Origin: Neurospora tetraspora
Lineage: Eukaryota; Ascomycota; Sordariomycetes; Sordariales; Sordariaceae
NCBI RefSeq assembly: GCF_033439725.1
Contig: NW_026944385.1
Span: 248,001-312,000, forward strand
DNA: 64,000 nt
Reading direction: 5' to 3'
Numbering within the stretch: position 1 is the first letter of the stretch; each line of letters starts with the position of its first letter. The notes beneath the pieces were generated by a model. The model was not told the origin of the DNA. It searched no databases and saw nothing but the letters and a program-made list of their open reading frames with translations. The translations under genes were made by a program, and so were the position numbers. Positions 45,914-58,124 of this stretch are shown piece after piece.

Positions 45914-46642
45914 ATGCTGTCCCGCCGAATTGTCCGGGCCTCGCCCGCCCGTCTCATTGCGCTCGCCGCGAACCGATCCCCCATTGTCCAGCAACGCCGT
46001 ACCTTCTTGCCCGACCAGCTTACCGGCCGGGGCGGCCTTATGGAAGAAAAGTACCCCGAGTCCGATTATCCTCATCTTACCGATGCTGAGGACCCCGAGA
46101 TGGTATGACAATAGGCAGTGGGATAGGAGGCAGACAGACAGACCAGGCAGTGGAAGCAAACGGTAGCTGACGGACTGGTTGTGCGCAGAACGGCGGCTAC
46201 ATCAACCCCCCGCGCATCAAGCGCCAGCATCGCGATCCCTACGCCAACTGGTGGGACCCTCAAGAGCGTCGCAACTTTGGCGAGCCCGTGCACGAAGACC
46301 ACGATATCCTGGGCATGTTTTCCCCATACGAGTACACCTGGATCTCTCCCGGCAAGGGTCTTGCCCAGATTGGCGCCTTCATTGTTGCCTTCCTCGGCCT
46401 CTGCTACGGCGTCAAGCTCACGTATCCCGACAAGGTCTCGTATCCTCGCGAATTCGAGGGCGGTTTGTTGCAGGAGTTGGGCGGTTCGGGAGCTATCAGG
46501 GTAAGTGGAGCTTCCCCAGGCTGAAAGATGGAGACGGCCTCGAGGTCTCCTCCATTTTGTGGATCAAGACATGGAACTGGACAGTGCTGACTCTTGACTT
46601 TCAACTTGACAGGCGAGACAGTCGGGTGATCCTGACCCTTGA
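45914..46642 (+). CDS. NADH:ubiquinone oxidoreductase (complex I) subunit NDUFB8/ASHI
   Basis: Accessory subunit of the membrane arm of mitochondrial complex I. Three exons (45914-46102, 46189-46500, 46613-46642) with introns of 86 and 112 nt encode 176 aa. The last exon has only nine codons plus the stop. The N-terminus MLSRRIVRASPARLIALAAN is an Arg-rich mitochondrial presequence, with cleavage probably near QQRRTF. The mature family block is EKYPESDYPHLTDAEDPEMNG followed by NPPRIKRQHRDPYANWWDPQ, RRNFGEPVHEDHDILGMFSP. One transmembrane helix, residues about 118-138 (GAFIVAFLGLCYGVKL), precedes YPDKVSYPREFEGGL. The first intron falls exactly after the codon for Met63. All features match fungal NDUFB8 homologues. 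Confidence 0.93.
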
Positions 46643-47685
46643 ATACAGACACGAAGGAACAAATACAGAACAAAGCCTGTACATAGAGGTAGCTGCCACT
46701 ACTTCCATCCGGGGTGAACGGTACCCGGGGAAGTCATAGAGTTGAGTCATGGGAAGCAGTCATTAATCATGCCAGAGAGTGCATCCGGTCCAACTGCTTG
46801 TTTCCGTCTTTCACATGTTGCCCTTTAACTAGTCCAGCCCTTCCATCTCCATTGACCACTAACAAGAAAGCACCAGCAGGAATAATCTTGAGCAGATAAC
46901 CTGGAGGTGCGCTCATGTCCACACAAACATGTTGCTGCTTCCAATGGGGTCCTCAAAAACAGGCCAGGTCTCTCTGCAATATCATGACTCGTGCAAGTTC
47001 GTCTGAGGTAATGACTCCACATTTGCCGTGTAAGTCACAAGTGGACCACTGACTCGGGACCGAACGCTCACTACAATGGCAACTCCCGCCTACGATAAGC
47101 TCCTTGCCCATCATGCTCAACCTCCAACGAGCAATGGAAGGAGATTTCACCATCAGCCTGGCCAGCAAGTACCAAGGATGAGTCTAGATCATGGCAATGA
47201 CGCTCGAATTGCAGGATATCCTTCCTCAGAACCCCCATCACGATCTTGAAGGAATCGATGATGCCAGCCCTCTGTGCATTTTCCCATGATCCAGAGAGTC
47301 AACATCTGACGTTATCTTCACAACCACGGAAGGAGCAACCGCAAAATTCCTCCCAAATGGATCCAACTACTGCCTGCCTACGAGATTGTTGCGGACCTTT
47401 CTCTGCGGCGTGATACGCGGGTAAGAACCCTGAGCGGTCAAGCAAGAGGGGAAGAGGAGAACTTTTATCGTCACCATCCACTTCGCATACACTTGGCAAT
47501 CCGCCGTCTCCAACTTTCGTGGCCAACCATCGTCACTTTGGCTTGTCTTTTGTGTACTGTCTTCTTTTTGCTTCTTCTCTTTGCTTCTTGTCGCATTATA
47601 TCTTGCCAGTGCTCCGAGCAACATCGATACTACGTTCAGTCACTCTCCACTCCAACACCGGCTGGGCTCGACGGCATACGATACG
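46643..47685. other. Spacer before the DUF7918-like gene
   Basis: About 1 kb; no gene supported. The frame of the next gene is open upstream to 47581 but the hydrophobic 35-codon extension is not conserved-looking, so ATG 47686 is preferred. The DNA immediately upstream is pyrimidine-rich, like a promoter/leader. Confidence 0.5.
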
Positions 47686-49742
47686 ATGCGCTACGACGAC
47701 TGGGACGTCATCCTGTTCCCTACAGGCAGGGACGGCAAGATTCCAATCAAGGAGTTCAAGGTCCAGTGTCATGTAGTCCCAGACCAGGAGCTCGCTCACA
47801 TGCACGGACAGGCTGGCTTACCTGTCATGACTTGCTTCATTCCCAGTCTTCCAGCCGGCAGTCCGTTCCAGATCTCGATGCACGCCTGGAAAACCCCTGA
47901 TATCAGCCTGTTCACAAAGACATACAGCAGGCATACCGAGTTCGTCAAGTTCGAGGCGCGCATATTCATCGACGGCCGCTTGGTAGCGTCTACTGCCTTC
48001 GATCGAAAGGTCAACGGGCCCCATCTGATTGCAGACACCTTTGGTACGTAGCATCATAGCAGGGGCAATCACCCATAACCATGACATGCTGACAAGCATC
48101 AAGAGTATACAAAGACGGGCGAACGCGAACGCCTAAGGTTTCCTACCTTTCGCCGTGAGCTTCTTTACGAGAGCCACTGGAGCCCTGGCGACGACCTTGG
48201 TCGCATCAAAGTTCTTATCAGCGAAGGCTTTCCACGCGACTCCGTGACGGTGCCCTTTGAGCGGGTCAAGAATGTTGTCGCCTTTTCCTTCCAGCATGCT
48301 CCGCTAGGTAAGACCATGCCCCCCTTCTCTCATCCGTCGCCGGCAGCTGACCGCAAGTTACGTGTTCAGAACTGCTTGAAAACAACTCCATTGCCTGGCC
48401 CAACCCATCCATGTGGCGCACCCCGACCTACATCTCGAACATCCCCGTCCCAACATACCACCCCGACGATGGTATCAACTCCCACGCGCACTCGCCCCAG
48501 CGAGGAAAGAAAAGTAGCCAGAGCCCAGGCTTCCCAACGCCCATCACGACCCACGGCGTATTCCAGCCTCAACCACCGAACACCAGCTATGGGGGTACAC
48601 AAACTCTCCAGATGCCCTACGCACCCCGAGGCGCTAACACTAGCTCTGGCTCGTCGCTTTCCTACCCCGATCCATTCACGGAGCCTTCCTACATGGACTG
48701 GATTGGCTCAATGGGTACCAGTTCCTGGCAATCTAGTATGCGAAGGGGCACCCAGCAGCAGAGTAGCGATGAAACCATGCCCGACTACGGCGATCCCAAT
48801 CGCGACCAACAAGAGGCTATGCATGTTTCTGGACATAGCATGGATGACGAACATCCTATGAGCATGAAGGTGCCAACGAATACCCCGACAACAGTCCCTC
48901 CTCCTGCTGAAGACATGACTACAGGAGTCCACTTCCCCTCCATGTCTACCCATATGCCGTCCATCCCGTCTGACATGGCCTCCTGCTTGACCAACACTCT
49001 CTTGAACCAGCCGATGCCACTTCCGCTTCAGCCTCACCAGGTACCTCTCCCGTCTTCGGATGTCAAATCACGTAAGGAGAACCGCTTCCTCACGATCCCT
49101 GGTTCCAACCCTTCATCAGCTCACTCGACCCCCACTGCAGACCATAGCGACATCCGCAAGTTCTCACAGCCGGTTTACTCCCAGTGTCCCATCGCATCCA
49201 ACTTGTCCCAAATGGTCTCCTCCATGGACGGCGCGGGAAGCTCAAGCGACTCTCCAAGCTTGCAAAGCATGTTCTCGGTCGCAGGGAGCCATCAGAATAG
49301 TCCGAGACAGGCCGAGTTTGGGTCCAGTTCCAACATGTATGGTGGCCATGCTTCATGTCCCAACCCTCCCGGCTTTCCTCCCAGCCTTCCCTCCAACCTT
49401 TCCTCCACTTTCTCATCCAACCTGACTTCGAATTCTACTTCCAACTTCTCCACGAATCTCCCTACCAACCCTGCCTCCGGCCCGACCCCATTTGCCCCTC
49501 GAACGGAGAGCTCGCTCAACGCTGGCCATGGAACCGGACAGAGCAAGGGGAATGGTAATGGAAGTGATTCTGCCGTAGGAAACGGAAACGGGAATGGCAA
49601 TATCAAGCGGACTCGAAATTTCACACCCGCTTCTACCAAAGCTATTGATGAAGAGGACGAGCCACGCCGAGCGAGCCCTCATGTGAGAACTAGGGACTAT
49701 GCTAAGGAGTATGGGTTGGAGCAAAACATGCTTGAACTTTGA
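47686..49742 (+). CDS. DUF7918-like fungal protein with long disordered tail
   Basis: Predicted 644 aa from three exons (47686-48043, 48104-48307, 48370-49742); introns of 60 and 62 nt join in phase 1. The N-terminal ~200 residues form a compact domain: MRYDDWDVILFPTGRDGKIP, then KEFKVQCHVVP, a beta-rich GSPFQISMHAW, VKFEARIFIDGRLVAS, and ELLYESHWSPGDDLGRIKV. The layout of an N-terminal beta domain with ARIFVDGxLV wording recalls the fungal DUF7918 family, which is assigned from memory. The rest (200-644) is Ser/Pro/Asn/Gly-rich with a Ser-Asn-rich run (residues about 505-550) and a short basic NIKRTRNFTP near the C-terminus, like transcriptional regulator tails. No DNA-binding domain seen. 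Function unknown. Confidence 0.82.
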
Positions 49743-52700
49743 AGTTTTAGAAAAAGCTCCAAACACTTGGTTCGAGAGAAGTACTAGTCTTATTTCGATC
49801 ACTGCGATGATCCTTCGAGTTATCATACTAGTCTGTTGAAAAAGTTTGTTAGTTTGCTCTCCTTGAGGTTTTCTATCCTGTCTTTCACATATCAAACTCA
49901 TCATTAGCATGGTCATTCTGGGTTTACGACAGGCGTCATGGTTGTGCTTTTTATAGAAGGCTTGGAGAGTGCGCTTACTTCCTTCATCCCAACCTTCATG
50001 TTACCGCGGGAATTCTGTGATGTATACAATTCTTCTTGGTCCTACCGGTGTACTACCTAGCACAATGTGGGGGAGGGTGGTAGGAAAAATTCTCACTGAA
50101 TTGGGAGTCTTAACAATTGTCTTCCTGCTCCCGATCAGTTCTTCTTGTCAACAAGTTCTCTCGCATTATCGCATCGCCTTTGCCTTCTGCCTTTGCTCCA
50201 TGCTTCCTGTGACATGTGCATAGGGCGTTGCAGTATGTATCTGTCAGAATCAGGCGTTCTTGGGTGCTGGATGGAAGAAAGCCACCCAAGTCAGCTTGAA
50301 GGTCGAGAGGAGAGGAAGGAGAGTGGTTGGATTAAAGCTTGCCAAGAAAGACATGGGCGAAGCACTAAAGGTTAGTGGGTGGAGATAATGGAGCTAACAA
50401 CGACCCCCTGTTATCTCCGCGACGGCTGTTAGTGCGCTCGCACTGTAGAGCGCACGAAAGGCTCTGTATCTTAACACTAACATCAATGGAACCTGTGTGG
50501 AGGCCAATGATAGAGCAGCGTGATGGAATGCGAAACGGAGCGGGAATTGTTGAGGACCAAGATGTTCCCGGAAAGACAACTTCAAATAAGCCACGGCCTC
50601 TAATAATTCTCGCAGTTCAGAATACAGGCAATCGACTTCGGGATTTACGACTTCGGTGTTAGCGGCCACTGCGGCCATAATCCCGGGCGAACCTGGCCCC
50701 CAAGGGTTCAGTTCGGTGTTAAGCCCCTGAAAGATCAACCATTCCCATTCGGTGTTAGCGACGGGACAGGAGGTACGTACCTTTGTCATAACCTCGAGAC
50801 GGGAGTCAAAGACCTGACTGAACCTTTGTCTATCGGCGGCAGTGCAGTGCTGGTTTCCATGTTGCACGGCAGTCAATGAGGTTGGCGTGTCTTGTCTTGT
50901 CTTGTCTAGGTAATAAGCCAAGACACGACGGATGCTGTAACGCCGACGTCGAAGGGGACCGTAAGGCGTAAAGGGGAGGAGTCATGCTGATTCATGCTGA
51001 TTTACCTTCTGGATCATCAATTCCAGCCATGTGGGTTTCGTTACCTTGGATCAACGTTAATGTCACTTTCCACTTACCTCTGGGGAAGACACAAACTAAG
51101 GGAATGGGAAACGGTCGGGATTTGGGAAGGGGGCGGGAAGTACGATATGGACTATGTAGTGGGTAGGGAAAAAGGGCTTCCAGCTTGGTTCTTTTTGTTT
51201 GCTTCCAGGTCGGTTTTCTGCTCGGATTCGCCTGCCTGCCTCAACAATCAACACGACGAGTCGAGTCCGCCCACTGGTTCTTATACGCGGCAACTAAAAT
51301 ATCGCAAAACAGATATCCGAATCATTAAGGACGAACCTTGACCTTTAAGGAGCTGGTGAGATCCAAGTGACCGAATCTGCCCGAATGCAGGTCTTCTCTA
51401 ATCCAACACATTAACCCTCAACACGTCCGAATCTGACCCAACAACAGCTTTAACAGATATTAGAAATGGCCAAATGGATCCTGAAACAAGTGTTCGGTTG
51501 GTGACAGTGGTGCAAAGTGGTGCAACTCGTCGTCAGTCACCACCGCAGCCTTACCGTCGTGGTACCGTCGTGTTGGGAATGTGTAAAAAAGAAAAGGGCG
51601 CAGCAGCGGCATCACTAGGTAGACTTTTAATTCCCGCTTTTATTGCGACGTACCCTGCATTTTGTATATAACCATTCGGAATCGGATCTGATAATTGTGA
51701 TAAGTTTGCTCTTTGGGGTTTTTAGGTCATTGTTGGTTACTTGGTTGGATATGTGGCGCCGGACTTGGAATCTTACTTGCATCTTTGTTCGGTGGGACGG
51801 TGGGACGGTGGGACACCAGTGTTTCCTGGAATGGCCCTGGAATGACAGTGGAAGGGTAGAAAGGATGTAGGTAGGCATCGATGAGGCTCGGAAGTAAAGT
51901 TGTACCTAACCTAACCTTGTTGAACACTGAACCACGGTGTCGGGAGAATTCGATTCTGGAATCGCGGTAGATGCGGGGGTAAGCGGCCGCTGTCAGCGGT
52001 GTTGGTTTTGGAATTGCGGATTTTGATGATGGGATTTGTTAAAGAACGAACAAGAAACGACGAGAAGGATATCTGGAGCTTACTTATCTTGGCGAAATAT
52101 GATTCAACATGATGCGATATCCCCGATAGGTCGAAGGCGCGCCAAATCCTAATCCGGATCGGGTGTTGGCCAACCCGACGGCCAGACGGAGGGGGGCAGC
52201 TAAGGTAAGCAGAACAATGCGAGCGGCCCAGTGACAGTTCTCACTTCTCGGGGACGGCACAATTGTTAGAGCGATGGGTGGTTGTCAGTGAGTGGGCTTG
52301 ATGGCGCACACCCAACAGGATAGATTGCTCCCCGCCGTCTGTCGTCCCGTTTGGCTGGATGCCGAGATAAAGGATTTCTTCTGGAGGTTGGCGGGCTGGG
52401 CTGGACAGATGACAAATGTGGTGCGGGAGAGGGTAAGGTAGGTACGTACCCTTGACCTGCGCCTTCCCTTAACACTTACATGACCCAGATGGTCTAATGC
52501 CTGCACAAATGGGGATACTGTCTGTTAGAGGTAAGAAACCCTGGCAAACACACTTCTTGAATGCACGTATTGCCAGCAAACGGCACAGAGAATGGCAGAA
52601 CACACCAGGAAGATGGGCCATGCATGCATGCTTCAAGCACACCGCAAGCGACCAAAACGCCGATAACAAGCAATCGTGCAGTCGACACGGTCACGTTTCG

Positions 52701-52988
52701 CAGAGTGGGATGACATCAGCCGCCTTTACCAGTTGGGACGACAGGCAGAAGCTCCCATTTGATCAAGTCCCCCAGTCCCTTCATTCGACCATGGATCCCG
52801 TCCCGCCGCCTTCAGCTGTCGACGCCCTAAGGACGACTACTGTTCCTACGACAATCTACGGTATCCCGCGGGGCGCGCACACTCCCCTTCCCAGAAGCAA
52901 AACGCCAGGAATCCTAACCATCCAGAACCCGAATGTCAGCTCCGTCGCCACATATCGCACTTTGCAGGCACAAGGAAGGGCACGATCT

Positions 52989-53059
<71 letters not shown>

Positions 53060-53572
53060 TGACTGGCGCCAAGGACTCGGGGTGGTGCGTTCCCGCATTC
53101 CTTCTCAGGCTTCCATGCCATGACTCGACGAGGCATTCCTGAGCTAATCCCATTCTGACAGGTTGACACCAACAGGGTGGGACACTGACAGCAAAACCGA
53201 TAGACAAGGTACTTGACACCTACGGCGGCCTACGGCTGGGCATCGGCAAGCTAATAGGACCGTTTTGTGTAACTTGGAACAACAACTTGGTTGGTAAGTT
53301 ATCTCCGAGGTACATTGATGGGCCCCCCCGGAATTACCAATCGTAACGGATGGAGGCTTGGTGGCTTGGTGGGCTTGAGGTGTATATCACAATCCTTTGT
53401 CCTGGGCTTCAATGGTTTTCTATCCTTCGGCTTCTATTTCTGTCATCTGTTTTCTCTCGTACATAAACCTCCCAGTTCACTAATCTTCCCCGTCCAGATC
53501 AACTCCGCTTATCCATTCCCTCGGACTCTCGCCCAAAAGGAAGCCATACCGGACCATACCCAACAACCCAAC
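49743..53572. other. 3.8 kb spacer with CAGA microsatellite
   Basis: No gene supported. Frames such as 50394-50921 minus and 52497-53123 plus are noisy or created by the microsatellite. A GGTGTTAGCG-like phrase (CGGTGTTAGCG, CGGTGTTAAGC, CGGTGTTAGCG) recurs three times around 50655-50760. GGTGGGACGG recurs at about 51792-51812. Confidence 0.55.
52990..53058. repeat. CAGA tetranucleotide microsatellite
   Basis: About 17 uninterrupted CAGA units. A four-base unit keeps every frame open, giving false Asp-Arg-Gln-Thr repeats on the plus strand and Val-Cys-Leu-Ser on the minus strand. Confidence 0.97.
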
Positions 53573-55491
53573 ATGGCCGGCGCAAAAAAGGACGCCGCCA
53601 AAGGCGACAACCTAGCAGTCCCTCCAGCCCGCGGCGAGAGCGAATCAAAAGCACCAACAATAGCAGAAAGTGAAGATGCCCGTGGCTACAACAACAAGGA
53701 AGTTCTCTCCGACACAGACGGCGGACGGACAATCGACTCTACAGATCCAGAGAAGGAACGACCACATACGTTGAGCCAGCAAAAGTCTAATGCTACGCAC
53801 AAGAGCCACGCTAGTACGATACGGGAGGATGGAGTGGAATACCCGACTGGCCTGAAGCTGGGCTTGATCACGATAGCGTTGTGTTTGAGTGTTTTCTTGA
53901 TGGCTCTTGGTGAGTTTTCCAGTCTTGTTCTGGTGCTTGAAAGGAAAAGGGAGAGGCTAACAAGTAGAAGATAACTCCATTATCGCGACGGCTATTCCGA
54001 AGATTACGGATCAGTTTCACAGTTTGCAGGATGTGGGTTGGTATGGAAGTGGTACGTTCTTTTCTCCCTTCCACTTCCCTGGTCAACAGGTACTAACCAG
54101 TCCCATGTGTAGCCTACCTCCTCACCACCGCCGCGCTCCAACTCCTCTTCGGACGCTTCTACACCTTCTTCTCCCTCAAATGGGTCTTCCTCATCGCCAT
54201 CTTCATTTTCGAGCTCGGCTCCCTGATCTGCGGCGTCGCCAATACCTCCACCACCCTAATCATCGGGCGCGCCATCGCCGGCATTGGTTCCGCCGGCATC
54301 TTCTCCGGCGCCCTGATCATCCTCGCCTACGCCGTGCCCCTCGAAAGGCGACCCCTATACACCGGCTTCATCGGCTCCATGTACGGCATCGCCTCCGTCT
54401 CCGGCCCGCTCCTCGGAGGCGCCTTCACAGACCAAGTCACTTGGCGCTGGTGTTTCTACATCAACCTCCCCATCGGCGCCATCACCATGGCCGTCATCGG
54501 CTTCTTCTTTCCCGACCCCAACCGCGAGAGACCAAAGGAGGAGACGTGGGCCAAGACCATTATGAAATTCGACCCCTTGGGCACAGCGGTGTTCATGCCC
54601 GCCATCGTCTGCTTGCTGCTGGCGCTCCAATGGGGCGGGACCACTTACGAGTGGGACAGCTGGCGGATCATCTTCCTCTTTGTGCTTTTCGCCGTTTTGA
54701 TCACCACCTTCATCATCATCCAGTTCAAAATGCAAGACGAGGGCACCGTCCCTCCCCGCATCATTAAAAAGCGCACCGTCTGGGCTTCGGCAATTTTTAA
54801 TTTTTGCCTAGGCGCCGCCTTCATGGGCTCCGTCTACTACCTGCCCATCTGGTTCCAAGCCGTCAAGGGCGCCACCGCCGTCAAGAGCGGTATCATGAAC
54901 CTCCCCATGCTTCTCGCGACCGTCATCCTCTCCGTCGTCGCCGGCGCTCTTGTATCCGCCCTAGGCTACTACGCCCCCTTCATGATCCTCTGCTCCGTCA
55001 TTTCCAGCATCGGCTACGGTCTGCTGACGACCTTCGAACCCGACACCAAATCGGGCAAGTGGATTGGCTACCAGATCCTCGTCGGCGCCGGGCTGGGATT
55101 AGGTTTACAACAAGCTCTCATGGCCGTGCAAACCGTCCTCAAAATGAAGGATGTCTCCATCGGCACGGCGCTGATGGTATTCGCCCAGACCCTCGGCGGC
55201 GCGCTGTTTGTAAGTATTGCGCAGAACGTGTTTACCAATAAGCTGGTGCAGTATGTGGGCGAGCTGGCGCCGGGGTTCGGTGATCCGGAGAATATTTTGT
55301 TACTTGGTGCGACGAGCGTGCAGAAGACGGTGGATAAGAGTATTTTGCCGGGGGTCACGCAGGCGTATAATAATGCGCTGACGGATGTGTTTATGGTTTT
55401 TGTGGCGATGGCGGTGGCTAGCATTTTTGGGGCGTTGTTGGTGGAGTGGAAGAGTGTGAAGGGGAAGAATGTTGAGGTTGGGTTGGCGTGA
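53573..55491 (+). CDS. MFS drug/toxin exporter, DHA2 (14-TM) type
   Basis: Proton-coupled plasma-membrane exporter of the major facilitator superfamily, probably for drugs or secondary metabolites. Three exons (53573-53909, 53971-54051, 54113-55491) with two 61-nt introns encode 598 aa. A ~95-residue polar N-terminus precedes TM1 ([18 protein letters not shown]). Motif D1-like [14 protein letters not shown] and the fungal DHA2 hallmark [17 protein letters not shown] follow, split by the introns. A degenerate [11 protein letters not shown] replaces motif A, motif C is [14 protein letters not shown], and the [15 protein letters not shown] motif is typical of DHA2. About 14 hydrophobic segments are visible. 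A hydrophilic loop with [17 protein letters not shown] separates TM6 and TM7. The substrate is not readable; the nearby flavin monooxygenase is 6 kb away with no backbone enzyme between them. Confidence 0.94.
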
Positions 55492-56332
55492 TTGTGGTAT
55501 GAAGCTTGTTATGATAATGTGGGAGGGGTTAGGGAGCGAGAAGGTTGGACTTCCAGGTTGGAGGATGTAATCTGAGTGTCTGGGTAATGGTTGTATAGAC
55601 AGGTTTTTTCTGTTTAGATGTTTCTCTTCCTCTGTTTGTAGAAATGCACGATCCCCTCCCCTTTCTCTTACCGACCATGTCCAGACTCCAGACGTAGTCG
55701 GCCTCTATGAGGTCGAGGTTGGTTGATGACTTTCCTCCCTTGCCCACTCTGTCTCACGCAGCAAGGGCAACAAATCCCTTGTTGACGCTGCGTTTCGTGA
55801 GTTCATATCAGTCTCTGCCGCTTCGGTACCTAGGTACAGTCTCCGTCCAGTCCAACATTCTCTGTCGACTCTGTCGCCCATCTTACCTGGTACCTTAGGT
55901 ACGCGTGTTCCACGTGGGTCAAAGTCATAACACCGAACCACTTGTAAAAGCTGAATATTATTGGCAAAAGGGCGGGGGTTGGAGGGGTCCTCGGTGCGCC
56001 GGCACCTCCTGGATTCTCCAAAGAAATCTACTGGGCAGGCAGGTGGTCAAGGCCGTCGGTGCTTTCCCTCAACCGAGACATCGCTCTAAATCGTAATATG
56101 GGCCACTTCTTTGCGTGCAGGTATTATGCCATCTTTTTCAGTTAGGGAAAATGCGGCCGAATGTGGAAGTATTGTCGAGTGTCTTCAAGATCTTGGGTGC
56201 GCGTAGGTTTGGGGTGGGTCGGTGTGCGGAGGGTTACTCTTTGTATACCTTATCTAACTGATAAGCCAATATAGCCTGTCATCTTATGACCCAGTCCTCG
56301 ATGCATTTATTATCTGACTACCTACTCTCTCA
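55492..56332. other. Spacer right of the exporter gene
   Basis: No gene seen; holds the exporter's 3' region. GGTACCTAGGTAC- and CCTTAGGTACGC-like phrases near 55826-55905 are short palindromic motifs of unknown meaning. Confidence 0.5.
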
Positions 56333-56584
56333 TCACCCGGCACTGGCGGTTTGATGCATTCTGATACGCGCTTTTATGCCTTTGTGGTTGGCGCTCGAAC
56401 CGACGTAAATTGTAGGCTTTATGTTGGAGCCGAGGGCTTCTAGGACCAAAACGTGAATGCCCCATTCTTGCGATGAGAAATCGTTAGGTAGCGATTTCAG
56501 GAATTCAATTGTAGGGGGTGTAGGGTTATTGAGGAGAGTAGGAACACCACGAGCGAATTTGAAGTCTGAAAGAAGTACTCCCAT
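56333..56584 (-). pseudogene. GIY-YIG nuclease-like fragment
   Basis: A short frame starting MGVLLSDFKFARGVPTLLNN contains EWGIHVLVLEALGSNIKPTI and then YVGSSANHKGIKARIRMHQ. The order of a beta strand, [IY]YVGS, then a K-x-GIKARI-x-x-H helix is the front half of a GIY-YIG endonuclease domain as found in large lineage-specific families of Sordariomycete proteins. It stops eight residues later, before the expected catalytic Glu/Asn half, and I found no continuation or splice. The frame is also open a further 32 codons upstream (to 56680). I therefore read it as a truncated gene or relic. Confidence 0.4.
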
Positions 56585-56929
56585 ATAAAATGGTGGAGCG
56601 ATTTGGGAGGCATCACTTCGGTGGCCATGATGATGGTGGATGAAGGAGAGAACGAGAGACGGAAAAAACTTCACGTCCATGGGGGAGAAGGACGGGGTGT
56701 TAGGTGTGCTTCACCGGAACTCATCTATCCGTTTCCGCCCACTTCCGTTGTATCCCACAGAGACTACCTTACCTGCCAGGTCGTTCCGAGAATGGGAACG
56801 GGATGCAATGTTGCGAACATCCAAGGATCCCTTCTCAAGCCGACGAAACATTTCATCCCGGAGGACAGAATTGATAAACAAACTTCCATTTAATCATATG
56901 GATTGGACGAAGCGCCGTTTCTAATGTAC

Positions 56930-57877
56930 AAAATACGTTCTTGGATGAAAACAGAGAGAGCAAGACGTATGTTCAAAACAACTTTCTTCTTCCCTTCATG
57001 GTCGGCGGCATACTTGATCAAAACACGTCCGTTCGCTTTATTAAGGTATCGAGGTTCGTACTGTTATTCGAACGGCGGCCATAAATAACATCCTGCCACC
57101 TCGAACTTCCTGCTTCCGTATCAGGGTTCAACAAGCTGATGATTCCTCCCACGGTGCTCTTGATCCGCGCCCACTCCTGGTAATTCTGGCTTTCTATTTG
57201 CAATTGCAAATCGGCCAGCTCCGTTTCGACCTCTTTGTGGTTCAATTCTTCTATATCCTCCTTTAGGAGGGCCCCCAAGAACTGGTTTTCAGGAGTAACT
57301 GGACCTGAGATCATAGTCATTCATCATTTGCTTTCTGTACGGCTTATCAGGACGCACCTGAAACGCTCTAATGTTATCGGACTCTTGATTTCCCAATCTT
57401 GCTCGCTTCCAGCTTGTGCTGTTCAACCCTTGTGCGTAGAGATTTGCCTCTCTGGATCGGCGCTATCACCGTCCGCTCGAATAGCTGATCATTTGTTTCC
57501 GTCGATGTCTGGCGAAACAGATCATCAGAGACGAAAACGAGATGTTCTCCCAATAGTGCGCGGCGTAGACGCCGCCCGCGTTGGCTAATGGTCACTATAA
57601 CGGTGCAACCGCAGAGATGGCTAGTGCCGATACTGACGGCGTTTTTTCCGTCCAAACGAGTGAAGCAGGCCGTGTTCACGTCGGAGCCCTCCGAGACTTC
57701 CCATACCATTTGGGTTGCTTCTTCGATCTCCGTGACCATGAACGCATCCTCTTTGCCGGGGGTCGGTTCGGTAATTGTGCGCTCTGCTAGATAAAGAGCG
57801 GAGGCATTGTGAGCTTGGGCTTGAGTGTGTGTGTAATACCCTCGCGCAGCAAGAGAGCCAGCAGTAGTGAAGACCAC
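56930..57877 (-). pseudogene. Frameshifted relic of a secreted-type protein family
   Basis: The main frame (57877-57374) starts MVFTTAGSLAARGYYTHTQA and contains TSHLCGCTVIVTIS near residue 100. After that, the expected family wording GGVYAAHYWENISF is present in the neighbouring frame (about 57575-57530), and the original frame resumes with SDDLFRQTSTETNDQLFERT. A NQESDNIRAFQ segment near 57390-57360 lies in a third frame. Further down, a second frame (57320-57018) starts MTMISGPVTPENQF, and GRVLIKYAADHEGKKKVVL, a plausible C-terminal strand, appears in yet another frame near 57030-56975. Fungal proteins with a GCT-hydrophobic-S...G-x-Y-x-x-H-[YF]-W-E core are familiar to me as an orphan family, but the name is not certain. 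Several indels without stop codons suggest decay by small insertions and deletions rather than by RIP. Confidence 0.45.
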
Positions 57878-58124
57878 TGGGGGCCTGCAAGCGCTGCAGG
57901 TCCCTTGGCCTTGGTTTGGGCTCTAGCATCCATCTCGCTTCTTCAAGGGATGGTGTGGATGATTGCGGAACTTGAGAGACCGTCTGGGTGACAAATGTGT
58001 CTGACCGCCGGCGCAGTTCGCTGCAACTCAGTTAATACTAGGTAATGACCTGGGCTCTTACAATTGCCATCATTTTTGAAGTTCAACCTACCTGATAAAG
58101 ATAGGAGTGTACTGGTCCCGGAAC

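Noticed and set aside
52497-53219. Asp-Arg-Gln-Thr or Val-Cys-Leu-Ser repeat proteins
   Set aside because: Artefact of the CAGA microsatellite; frames on both strands and in several phases.
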